Source of the DNA: Panopea generosa | Taxonomy: Eukaryota > Mollusca > Bivalvia > Adapedonta > Hiatellidae | Assembly: GCA_029582155.1 (NCBI GenBank) | Contig: CM055911.1 | Coordinates: forward strand, 24,877,514 to 24,941,513 | Reading direction: 5' to 3' | DNA: 64,000 nucleotides | The notes under the pieces: generated by a model | The model's database searches: none | Seen by the model: only the letters and a program-made list of their open reading frames with translations | What the model was told of the DNA's origin: nothing | In this document: positions 32,333-42,110 of the stretch, piece by piece | Position numbering within the stretch: the stretch's first letter is position 1 | Layout: the number at the start of each line of letters is the position of its first letter | Program-made: the position numbers and the translations under genes

Positions 32333-32412
32333 CTGGGACCATGTGGTCAAAGGTGCTGTAGAAAGATCACTTTACTTTCATGGCTGAGGTTGCTGATTTG
32401 AACGCAGCCGTG
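32333..32412 (+). mobile_element. SINE-A head, decayed
   Basis: GGGACCATGTGGTCAAAGGT, AAGATCACTTTACTTTC and TGATTTGAACGCAGCC follow head order. Confidence 0.6.
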
Positions 32413-32477
32413 AGAATAGATTTCATTGGTTTTATTTGTAGTTCAAAGAAATTGAATGGTCTAAGATTCACATGCAT

Positions 32478-32650
32478 CTTAAAGATTATTATCCCTCGCA
32501 GCTGCTGAGGTTACAGGTTTGAGTCTAGCTCAGTCCATCAAAATTTACCTAAGATTTTAAATCTTCCAGTTGCTTGTGTATTTGGATGAACTATTTTTGG
32601 TTAATGTTTTCCCTTCCATCAATAAAATTGTATACAGTATATCGCCAAAT
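32478..32650 (+). mobile_element. SINE-A, decayed
   Basis: CTCGCAGCTGCTGAGGTTAC, GTTTGAGTCTAGCTCAGTCC, TTCCAGTTGCTTGTG and CCATCAATAAAATTG. It could be the remainder of the copy just upstream. Confidence 0.6.
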
Positions 32651-32749
32651 AAAAGTAGGGTATTAAGGTTTCTATTATATCTCGTGTGTTTTGTATACAA
32701 GATGGGCCAGCCACACTGATTAGTACGAGAAACATCATGTCACAGACGG

Positions 32750-32835
32750 ATTTCATGATACCCCACCCACTCACATTTTTAACTGACACACGCCTGACAA
32801 GTCCTACAGTTATTTACCTTCTAAATGCTCCAAAA
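32750..32835 (-). mobile_element. SINE-C fragment
   Basis: CATGATACCCCACCCACTCA, CTGACACACGCCTGACAAG and TTCTAAATGCTCC match SINE-C body in reverse. Confidence 0.75.
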
Positions 32836-33485
32836 ACATTTAGTAATTATAATATAACTTACCATCTTAAAAGTCTTTTGTGTGACTCAGCAGGATATCC
32901 CAAATTGAAATATTTTTAAAAATTACTTTTGAAAAATTTGAGAAGAGTTGAATAACTTGATACGGTCTTTATACAATAGGGGTTAAAAGGGAAAGATGAG
33001 TTTTTAGAGAACCTTGTTATCTTGCAATTTATTCATGAAACTTGGCACTCTGAACATTCACAGAATACCGTAGTTCAACTTAGTGGGTGCAAGTTTAATG
33101 TGACCCGATGAGTTACAGGCTTTGACATTATTCAACTTAATTTAGAAGGTAGCAAGACAGGATGCTTGCGGCCATGTACAAAATTAGATGGCCCAAATAT
33201 GTTTTTTAATATATTCATAAGCAAAATGAAAATGTTTTTATGGGATTCAAATATCATGTAGATTTTTTCAGAAAAAATTGAGGAATTTTTTAATAAAACT
33301 CTAGAAATACAAGCTTATTAGCGCATTTGTACACTCAAATATAACAAATTAGTGTCCCGAATGAAAAACAGGTGTCCTGATGACTGCTTTAGTATCAAAG
33401 CCTGGGATATCTTACTTTATAATTATATACCTTTATGTTTGAGACATAATTCTTCAATCGGACAGTGCTTAAAATTGGTATCTAA
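32836..33485. other. unassigned AT-rich DNA
   Basis: Nothing recognised. Confidence 0.4.
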
Positions 33486-33489
33486 AGCT

Positions 33490-33645
33490 GCATGGCTAGT
33501 TGCGCAGCATTTAGAGGATAGTTCTAGGACAGATGATCGACAATTTGGTCAGTATCTTTGATGTGACTGGGGCGGATACTTGGCGGTCCCAAGAATAATG
33601 TCTCGGCAGACACTATCGTGACTCGACTGAGAGAAATTAAGAGAC
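33490..33645 (+). mobile_element. SINE-C, 5'-truncated
   Basis: GCATTTAGAGGATAGTTCTA, GTGACTGGGGCGGATACTTG and GCAGACACTATCGTGACTCG are in body order. Confidence 0.75.
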
Positions 33646-33763
33646 ATTAAGCAATTAATATGCTAAAGGAAGAACGTCCCTAATTTACTTAGGCTCAAAT
33701 CTTTAATTAACTGCTCTTGAGGTTGCTTACTAGTTAGAACCAGTACTGAGTGCTGTTTTTTGA

Positions 33764-34049
33764 GATTGATTGATTGATTGAATGTTAAGCGTCATTTTTA
33801 TGCCATCGAGGGCTTACAAACGATCAGTTAACCTAACCACTGTTTCCTGGGATTAACCAGTACTCGAGCACACCCCGTCTCCGCAAGTAACTGATAACTT
33901 TCCCATTTGGTCAGTGGTGAGAGAGAGATGATAATGAGACACAATGTCGCATATCAATCATCACAGAGACTGTTGCGGGGCAGGTGATTCAAACTCACGA
34001 CCCCTGGATTGATAGTCAGAGTCGTAACTGACTGAGTTAATCGGGTGAG
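33764..34049 (-). mobile_element. SINE-B, near full length
   Basis: GATTGATTGATTGAATG tail, TTATGCCATCGAGGGCTTAC, CGAGCACACCCCGTCTCCGC, CGACCCCTGGATTGATAGTC and ACTGAGTTAATCGGGT. Confidence 0.93.
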
Positions 34050-34059
34050 AGGCATCATG

Positions 34060-34115
34060 TCAAGCTGGGGATGGAACTCGCATCCTCTAACCACTACACT
34101 ACCGCTCTGCTTTGA
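34060..34115 (-). mobile_element. tRNA-like head fragment of another SINE
   Basis: The reverse complement reads GAGCGGTAGTGTAGTGGTTA and GCGAGTTCCATCCCCAGC, an A-box/B-box pair too close together for a full tRNA. Resembles the head at 41490. Confidence 0.45.
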
Positions 34116-35625
34116 AAACTGTATAATTAAGAACAATTACTGAGCACTGCAAAGTCTGCGACAAGAGAGAGAAAGGTAGTTATCATGATGGCACGAGAGC
34201 TACTAATTTAGGAGAAACTGGTTTAATTTTAAACTCGAGATTTTATATATAACGTACCTGTACCCGTTCTTGCACTCATTACAAGTCTGCTCTAGCTGGT
34301 ACAAGATCACCATATTGATTGTATCTGGCAACGTGGGCTATATTGTTACACTTGCGAATAAGCTTCAATTACCAGTTTATATAAATCAATTTCTAAACAA
34401 GCCCAGCTTCTTGATTAAGATGATGGGATATCAATTTAACTTACAATTCATTAATAATGCCCAGTACCTAAGGCTATATAGTTTCATACTGCGGAGTTGC
34501 ATTTCTTCTTGTTTTAATATCAAAGTGTAAGATTCAGTTTATTTTTTATCATTTTTTGCACCCTCAATTGTGACTCTCTGTAGGGCATTGTTGTCTAAAC
34601 CACAGCGTTGGGATGGAACCATACATGTTTGGTTTCAGTCTCATAGCTCGATAGAAAATCCAATAATTCTAGGTCATAATTGAACAAAAATTACAGAAAA
34701 TTACATGTTGTCGAGTGGAAATTATGTAGTAGATAAGATTGGCTTGGTAATGAAGTGTATGAAAAATTAATAAGTTAATTGCGACTGATGCTAATGAATG
34801 TCTGAGGTATTATTGAACATTTTATTGCCATTTTCGATAGTTAAAAATGACGGTGATTTTACAGAGTTTTAGGCTGAAAGAATTCATTACAGATACTGAA
34901 CGTAACATATGATTGCACATTAAACTTTTATCCAATGGAAATGTTGTCGTAAATGAATAGTTGATGCTGATATGTGAATTGAACATTCAATAATAGATAT
35001 TGATCACTATATAGAAACAAGAATATCGCCGGTAGTTTGTTATTGCACTTGTGAAAAATGAGCTGCATGTTGGTATTTTGCCGATTGTTGGTTTATATCT
35101 ACTCTAGTACCGGGTATGATTGGCATACTGTATTATAATATTAGATACAAAATATGATACTAAAAGTAACTAATTAAATTAATTATCTAGGAATGTTTTT
35201 TAAAAGTTCTTAACACTGTTAATTAGAACTTGATTCTGGGCTGGAGTGTTATTAGACGTTATTAAACATTGGATTTTAACTGCACAGTTTTTCAGCCGAA
35301 AAAGATTTTTGACGAGGGAATCTGTTATTTAATTTTAAAAAATTGAATTTCAGCTTTTCAGTTTTTAAGGTGAAAAGGATTTTTGATTCCACCTTGTGTT
35401 ATTTAAATTAAAACATTTTGATCTTAACTCAGTTAAATGGAATATAATTGGAAAAATAAAGATTTTAATTAGATTAATTGTCAGTTTGATGAACAAGACA
35501 CACAACGGTTTCATATATCTGCAGTTTGTACGTTGTTGCACGATGTCAAAGTGACACTTTATTGATATTTTCCATGTAGACTTGTTTAGAGACTGTCACT
35601 GACATTAATAATGAATGGATTAATC
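34116..35625. other. unassigned AT-rich DNA
   Basis: A loose ~115-bp duplication (AGTTTTTCAGCCGAAAAAG and CAGTTTTTAAGGTGAAAAG) sits at 35270-35430. Otherwise nothing. Confidence 0.4.
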
Positions 35626-35629
35626 ACAC

Positions 35630-35660
35630 GGATATATAAATAGCGGATATATAAATAGTT
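35630..35660 (+). promoter_or_regulatory. duplicated TATATAAATAG motif
   Basis: CGGATATATAAATAG occurs twice in tandem, just upstream of the ATG at 35666. Each copy fits a TATA-box consensus. The first is about 30 bp before the ATG, so a start site set by it would leave almost no leader. Promoter function is inference; AT-rich DNA makes such motifs common. Confidence 0.3.
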
Positions 35661-35665
35661 CCAAA

Positions 35666-35749
35666 ATGAAAGAGTTTGGGAAGCTTTGCGGAGGATGTTT
35701 CGTGCACGGCGACTCCCCGGATATGGAACAAGCTCCATATAATAAACCG
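35666..35749 (+). other. GC-rich block: LINE C-terminal remnant or short first exon
   Basis: Much higher GC than its surroundings. In one frame (GAT at 35696 on) it encodes TATPRIWNKLHIIN, close to the A-P-R-L-W-N-x-L-P motif found near the C-terminus of many non-LTR reverse transcriptase proteins (family knowledge), which suggests a LINE scrap of about 30 codons. In the ATG frame it reads MKEFGKLCGGCFVHGDSPDM.., 28 codons, ending at a GTAATT donor in phase 0. The LINE reading is slightly preferred. Neither can be settled by eye. Confidence 0.35.
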
Positions 35750-36041
35750 GTAATTTTGTGTTTTTATTTCATTTCTTTATACAGTGTAAACTAAAGTTGA
35801 ATTTTCTGTCATAAATATCAATGCTATTGTTGTTTGGTGACTTGTATATGTCATTTTAGTAGTAAATATATCTTGATATTCATCATATCTCCATGCAACT
35901 AGTTGTGGATCATAACTGTCCAGATATGTTACTAAGGTCCTGGATTCAATTTTGAATTCAAGATTTTCAGATCTGATGTCATCTTCATGTCTGTTGTTGC
36001 CATGTTGTCTTTATGTTCATTATTATCATATTTTTCATCCT

Positions 36042-36170
36042 CAGTCTTCCTTCCTCCCTCCCCCCTCTCTCCCTTTCTTCCTTCTTCCTTTCTTCATTCT
36101 ATCTTTCTTTCTTTCTTCCTTTCTTCCTCTTTCCTACCTACCTACCTTCCCATTCCATTCCTCCTTCCCT
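36042..36170. repeat. polypyrimidine tract, TTCC/TTTC-rich
   Basis: Almost pure C/T run with imperfect CTTCCTTTCTT and CTACCTAC steps. Open frames across it are artefacts. Confidence 0.9.
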
Positions 36171-36377
36171 CTCGTCATTCATTCATTTTTTCACTCATTC
36201 ATACCTTTCTAGTCAATTATCACTACTATTTCTTAGTCACTTATAAATACCAATACAAATAACACTAAAATTCTTAATTATCAATTACTCAAGTTATCAA
36301 TACAATCATAATGATTATAATTGCTATTAAGGTCATCATCTATTTATTAGTAACATCCTCCATTCCTATGATCATTG

Positions 36378-36429
36378 CAACATCATCATCATCACCATAA
36401 TCATCATCATCATCATCTTCATCTTCATC

Positions 36430-36479
<50 letters not shown>

Positions 36480-36480
36480 T
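36378..36480. repeat. (ATC)n microsatellite
   Basis: About 30 trinucleotides with a (CTTCAT) patch inside. On the minus strand this gives a poly-Met artefact ORF. Confidence 0.95.
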
Positions 36481-36601
36481 GTCAATGTCATTTCCACTTC
36501 AAACAATATGACAGGTATTGATGATGTAAAATTGTAATGCCACCTAAAATATCTTGCAATATCAATATAGACAGAATGATCTGTCATCTTTACAATTATA
36601 G

Positions 36602-36725
36602 ACCCAGATCAAAGGGTCCGCATCTCTGTGTGCACCACCGGCTGTGTATTGCCATATATGGAGATGATTTGCCGACTGATTGAGCGACGGCAAGCTCTTA
36701 TCCCCTGGGGCGGCTCCATCTTGTT
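36602..36725 (+). other. GC-rich block with acceptor, possible exon
   Basis: Follows TCTTTACAATTATAG (acceptor-like, ends at 36601). In phase 0 it encodes TQIKGSASLCAPPAVYCHIW-R then TGA. Another frame is open for 43 codons (PDQRVRISVCTTGCVLPYME..). The minus strand also has an ATG ORF of 36 codons in good context (MEPPQGIRACRRS..). Composition differs clearly from the AT-rich flanks. Strand and frame are undecided. Confidence 0.25.
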
Positions 36726-37200
36726 TATATCAAATTAATGACATATCAATTAAGTCTCATCTTGACAGCCTATTATTGCATGTTTTACACATAATTTATG
36801 ATATCTTGAACACTGTGGGTGTCTGGCCATTGATCTTCAATGTAGTGCTGAAGAATCAGGAAGTATCAGGGAATATATTACAAGTAATGCTCCCAGGTAG
36901 GTGGGGGGGTCATGCTAAAACTGTAAGTATGCACATTTATCTACAAGATGTTAATGAATTAGACCCAAAGACTTGTAAAGAACATACAGAAATAAGGGAT
37001 GCTGCCATATACATGGTTTGAATAATATAGTTCTGTTACATGCTATTTAGCCAAAGTCACATAACACATCTAATTAACATGGATTTGTTGCCAAAGTTCT
37101 TTAACTTGTTCAAAATGGTTAGTCTCCAAATTGTTTAATATTTATTTTTCATAGAACTGCAACCTAAATACAGAGTCTTTATCTCACCGAGACTGTGAAT

Positions 37201-37202
37201 GC

Positions 37203-37249
<47 letters not shown>

Positions 37250-37253
37250 CCGA

Positions 37254-37322
<69 letters not shown>
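37201..37322. repeat. compound microsatellite (CTGT)n-(CT)n
   Basis: About 12 CTGT units (37201-37249), a CCCGACTCC bridge, then about 33 CT units (37257-37322). Confidence 0.97.
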
Positions 37323-37325
<3 letters not shown>

Positions 37326-37825
37326 TTAAACTTTAGAAGTCTCACATACAAGACATGCATTTCTATAAAAGGATATAAAACACACACACAACAATCATTA
37401 ACTCTCTTCATTATTGTATCAATTGACACTTTAAAACGCATTTGTCAGTGACAATTACGCAGTGTGTTTATTTTACCTGCAAAACGTACAATAATGTCGT
37501 CAGAACTGCACCACTGTTGCGACTACTGTGTGAATATTGCCAGATTCAATACAAAATAAAATCAAGATTGAGTAGAAAAATGTAAATTGCATGTTTTCTG
37601 TCAATCAAGACTGATATGTAATGATAACTTTCACGGAGAATGTGGTTTTAATAGAAAGGTCCAAGTGTCTATTTCAGTATTTACTAAGATGAAAAGAAAA
37701 GGTGATGGCTGTCTGTCGGAAAGATATGGGCAGTAGTAAAACACCTGCAGCCTATTCTGAGCCGAAGGTTTATATGTCCAATATAAAATAGGATCTCAAA
37801 ATGCAGCGTCCACAAGATGGGGGGA
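37323..37825. other. unassigned AT-rich DNA
   Basis: Nothing recognised. Confidence 0.4.
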
Positions 37826-37829
37826 ATTT

Positions 37830-38155
37830 AGTTATCAATTACTTGACAAGATGGTGGAATTTAGTTATCAGTTACTTGTCAAGATGTCAGAATTTAGATA
37901 TCAGTTAATTGCCAAGATGGAAGAATTTAGATTTCAGTTACTTGCCAAGATGGCAGAATTTAGTTATGAGTTACTTGCCAAGATACCAGAATTTAGTTTT
38001 CAGTTACTTGCCAAGATGGCAGAATTTAGTTACCAGTTACTTGCCAAGATACCAGAATTTAGATATCAGTTACTTGCCAAGATGGCAGAATTTAGATATC
38101 AGTTACTTGCCAAGATGTTAGAATTTAGTTATCAGTTTCTTGCCAAGATAGATGT
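37830..38155. repeat. 33-bp minisatellite, about 10 copies
   Basis: Unit is CAGTTACTTGCCAAGATGGC and AGAATTTAGATAT. The period is a multiple of three, so a 115-codon + ORF (EFRYQLLAKMA repeated) and a second open frame both cross it. It has no initiation or splice context, and two frames are equally open, so it is treated as a repeat. Confidence 0.93.
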
Positions 38156-38231
38156 TCTTGAGTTCTGGTTAAATGTCCAGGATTCTAAGAAAGAGTGATT
38201 ACTGGAACAGTAACTGATCATCTGTAAGCAT

Positions 38232-38399
38232 TTGTCACTCACCTCTGATTCAAGTGGGAAAGTCATCAGTTACTCACGGAGGTGGGTTGTGCTAGAGTAT
38301 TGGTTAACCTTTCAGGAATCCTGGAAACAGTTAACTGATCATCTTTTAGTCCTCGATGGCATAAAAATGATGCTAAATAGTCAATCAATCAATCAATGC
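38232..38399 (+). mobile_element. SINE-B, 5'-truncated
   Basis: TGTCACTCACCTCTGATTCA to GGCATAAAAATGATGCTAAA and a CAATCAATCAATCAATG tail. Confidence 0.92.
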
Positions 38400-40145
38400 A
38401 TTTCGTGACATTGATCTCTGGCGTAATGTCTGTTACAGCCCATCTTTCAGTTTTGACTGTCTTTCAGCATTCTTCACATAGTCACTATAAAGTTGATCTT
38501 AATTCTGTGGAATGTATTCTTGCTGTTTTATCATCAGCATTTTACAAGAAGTGTTTTGATTGGCTGGCTTCTAACAGGTTATATACATAATCGATTTGAC
38601 ATCTTCCAACAACTTCTTTCCCCAATACAGGTCATTCAACCTGTTTAGTTTCATCGGCTCCCATTTTCACACCTATCACACTGTGATACTGTTTCAAAAA
38701 GCCTATTAAAAAGTTGTTTCATGTTATATAAAAACGATTTAAGCTTGTATAGATCTACAGAATGGATCTCTTTGTTGTTTGCTTAATGTAATTTGGAAAA
38801 TTGAATTTTTTGGTTTGAATACAGAACAAGATCAATACGGCTATGAAAATAGTTTGTGACCTGATTGTGGTAACGAGAGTATGAAATCACTGTCAGATAG
38901 AACTTTGACAAATCAGATCGAAACTTTTCCTGCTGAACATTTTCAAATAGAGTGTCAGAACTATGAACGCCTTGAGCTTGGTGCTGGGTCTGAGTCATGT
39001 GGATGAATTATGTCTTTGTTATACTTGTCCAGTGATTAAATTGTGCCATTTGTTCACTAATAAGATCGAAATAACCGTAAAAAGAATTCTATAGTGCTTT
39101 AACGTGCAGGTTTTAAAGCCCAAAACCGTATGATACAACACAGCTATTTGAAGTATTTTCATAATAATATACATATACATTAATTACTATATTATTCAAC
39201 ATAATGTAAGCATATCATTAACAATGTTGTCTTTTTCTTCACCATAATGTAAAAAGCCCATAACTGCAACAACATTGTATTGTAGTTAACGCAGTTTCAC
39301 ACAAACATGGTGATTTGTGAAAATAAAAAAAAAATTTACTGGCTCTGTATGGCTGTGGTTATGTTTGCATTTACACAGATTCATTACTGAAGAAATTTAC
39401 CTGTCTAAGAAGGCAGTCATGTGAGAACATGACGAAAAGTGACAGAAACGCCTGAGGGGGGTGAGATTTATTAAAAACCATACCACTATATTAGTGAATT
39501 AAAGAGAAATAACTGATTCAACCTAATGGTCTGTCATATAGCTGGTGATTTTCATACATCATTAATCGTCCAATTTAGTGTGGAGATAATTTACACTTCT
39601 CTCCCATCTTAAATTTTTAATAAACAACAGTGCAAACAGATAAAATAATTGTTCAAAGCATTTCTTTTTTTATTTTGTGGTTTTATATTGTATTATAAAA
39701 TAAAATAAATGAACAGTAGTTTTTGAATAAATAAATTGATGAAACTGTAATAAGGAAGTTTTTTAAAGAAAGAGACTTGTATTGAAATAAAATACAAAAA
39801 ATTGTAGCATTAGGCCAAGGCCATAATAAATTAATTGCTTGATTATCATCTCCGCCCACCACCCACCCCCTAATTTTCATAATAATAAAAAAGTATATAT
39901 ATTATAAAAAAAAAAAAAAAATCTCCACCCCCGCTCTCTTTAAGGAAAAATTGAATGAGAACCAAGCAACTAGTTTATAAATGTCTTTAGGCAGTGAAAA
40001 TAACAAATATTATATAAAATAAATAAATGGATTTTTTAAAGCACACATATCATGAAAATAAATAAATTATGCATTGAAAGAAACAGATATTATAATGAAA
40101 TAAACAAATAATACATTTACAGAGACAGATATAATATAAACCTCT
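38400..40145. other. unassigned AT-rich DNA
   Basis: No SINE, array or exon recognised over 1.7 kb. ORFs at 38396 and 38783 have no domain or splice context. Confidence 0.4.
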
Positions 40146-40149
40146 ACGT

Positions 40150-40578
40150 CGCGCAGGTCCTCCATGGCGTATGGTGCCATCTCAAGGTCATTTACCTCTC
40201 ACCGTTAGGTTCAAATCCTGCTTGCTTTAAAAATTCTATGTGAGACAGTTTGTCAGTAATTTTCGGCAGGTTGGGGATTATACTCGGATTCAGTCTCAAG
40301 TCTAAGAAACCTCCACCATTAGTTTAAACGTGTTTATTTTACTTCGATTGTGAAACAAGTTCTTACAACATATCATGCTCGAAGACTTCATGGGTAGAAC
40401 CAGTACTAAGCCTATGTGGGAAAATGTCTTGCTCAAGGACACCACACATAGCCTTGTCGGAGGACTGATGGGTCATGGGTTCTGTGCTCTACCATTGGGC
40501 CATGCGCTCCATGATTAAAATTGGATATGCCATATATAACCTAAAATGTGTTGAAAATGACATTGAACCCCATTTCAA
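40150..40578 (+). mobile_element. SINE-A split by a reversed SINE-D
   Basis: Left part runs CAGGTCCTCCATGGCG, CTCACCGTTAGGTTCAAATC and TATGTGAGACAGTTTGTCAG, up to CCTCCACCATTAG (about 40325). Right part resumes at about 40509 as ATTAAAATTGGATATGCCAT and ends TTGAACCCCATTTC. Confidence 0.85.
40326..40508 (-). mobile_element. SINE-D inside SINE-A
   Basis: Reversed SINE-D: ACTTCGATTGTGAAACAAGT, GTAGAACCAGTACTAAGCC, TCTTGCTCAAGGACACCACA and CTCTACCATTGGGCCATGC. Confidence 0.88.
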
Positions 40579-40795
40579 ATACATGCAGATAAACTGTCTA
40601 GCTCAAGGACACCACGCATAGCCATGTCAGAGGACTGAAAGGTCGTGGGTTCTGTGCTGTACCACTGGGCCACGTGCTCCATGATTAAAATTGGATATGC
40701 CATATATAACCTGAAATGTGTTGAAAATGACATTGAACCCCATTTCAAATACATGCGGATAAAGTGTCTAGCTCATTGGCACCACACATGACCAG
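40426..40795. repeat. 170-bp tandem duplication of the SINE-D/SINE-A junction
   Basis: GCTCAAGGACACCAC(A/G)CATA recurs at 40431 and 40601, and as GCTCATTGGCACCACACATG at 40771, spacing exactly 170 bp. Each unit holds half of SINE-D plus the 3' end of SINE-A, so the duplication came after the nested insertion. Confidence 0.93.
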
Positions 40796-40799
40796 GTGG

Positions 40800-41485
40800 G
40801 GGATAGAAATCTGGTGTAAGTGTCCAGTTACCACAAACTCTGCACACTCCACACACATATATATATATATGATAATTCATATTTATATAATCTAAACATA
40901 AGGAGGAAATGAGGCTCGATTGCATAATCAATCATGAGTGAAAGGAGTTTATTGAACTGTATTCACTTAGTCAATAAATCATTATATAACCTGCAATACA
41001 GAAGCGTCATAAAATGGACGATAATTAAAACGAGTTTCGAGTTGCAAAACGCTGTTTTGAAAAGGAATTTTGAGATTATATTATGAAACTCGAAGAAGGA
41101 GAAGCGTTCTCCATTTAGGAATTTTATGAAGAGATTATTAATTACAATTGTAAAATACAACGGCATGCAGCCTTTACATGGGACTCTGCAAAATATTTGG
41201 TGATACTCTCAAGAAGTTTATAAGCCATATTCGCGCTGAAATGCCTCGTATTAATAAATAACCCGGTGCCTGAAATGTAAAGTGGAGTGTGAATTGCGAT
41301 TATTCATGGGAAGTTATCTATACTTGTAAATTATTTTAATTGTTTTTCTTTTTCTTTTTCACTTCCGTTTTAAAACGAATGGCAGTTCAGATTACAGGTT
41401 CACTTGTAGGGCTGTCTGCCCATCTTATTTATATTTACCGGTATATATTTTTGGTGGTTTTCAAACTTGATTTTTTTTTAATGAC
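40800..41485. other. unassigned AT-rich DNA
   Basis: A short (AT)n at 40856-40870; nothing else recognised. Confidence 0.4.
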
Positions 41486-41489
41486 CCTG

Positions 41490-41590
41490 AGTCAGATTAA
41501 GCCTCAGGATCAAACCTGCGCGACCTTTGGCGAGTGTTGCCAATATCTCATCCACTACACTATGACCCACCTAGTCTCACCCACCCCAAT
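41490..41590 (-). mobile_element. SINE-F head (tRNA-like)
   Basis: The reverse complement has GGGTCATAGTGTAGTGGATG (A-box-like) and GCGCAGGTTTGATCCTGAGG (B-box-like) about 50 bp apart. No full body was found in the window. Confidence 0.5.
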
Positions 41591-41599
41591 CCTCCTTTG

Positions 41600-42065
41600 A
41601 CTTTCTCATGCAGGTATGTGAAGGACGGGGCAGGTGGTCCAGACTCTATTAGGTTTTCCTACTTCAAGAGATACAAGTTGACATTTATAAATCATTATGG
41701 TCTCACCCACTGAGATTGCACTTTCCATTATGTGCTTTAATTTCTTTTTCAGTTTCTCAAGTTTTAAATTTTTTTTTTTTTTTTTTCGAAATTACCTTAT
41801 TAGATTTATAGTACTGTCAATCTTGCTTCAATGGGCACTTTGGGCTGGTAATATTTATACAGCCCGCTTTTTATAATATTATTTACATATATATACATAT
41901 ATATAGATACTCTGGTACCGATATAACGTAGTTCCCAGGAGCCAAAGGATCAAACCATGATATAGACGGAACTGCATTATAGGCCTTGCAGCTATATGGA
42001 AATTCCCATATGTGAAATAAATGTGGATTTTATGCAAAAGTCTTTCTATTTCTTTCAATATATAA
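41600..42065. other. unassigned AT-rich DNA
   Basis: Nothing recognised. Confidence 0.4.
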
Positions 42066-42067
42066 TG

Positions 42068-42110
42068 CTTAAAGCAGACATTGTCGCACGGTATGATTGA
42101 AATATTTCCT
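42068..42110 (+). mobile_element. SINE-C 3'-body scrap
   Basis: GCAGACATTGTCGCACGGTA and TGATTGAAATATT resemble the last part of SINE-C. Confidence 0.5.

Noticed and set aside
36372..36587. poly-Met minus ORF and the RERERE/DRQT ORF at 37184-37441
   Set aside because: Plain microsatellite translations.
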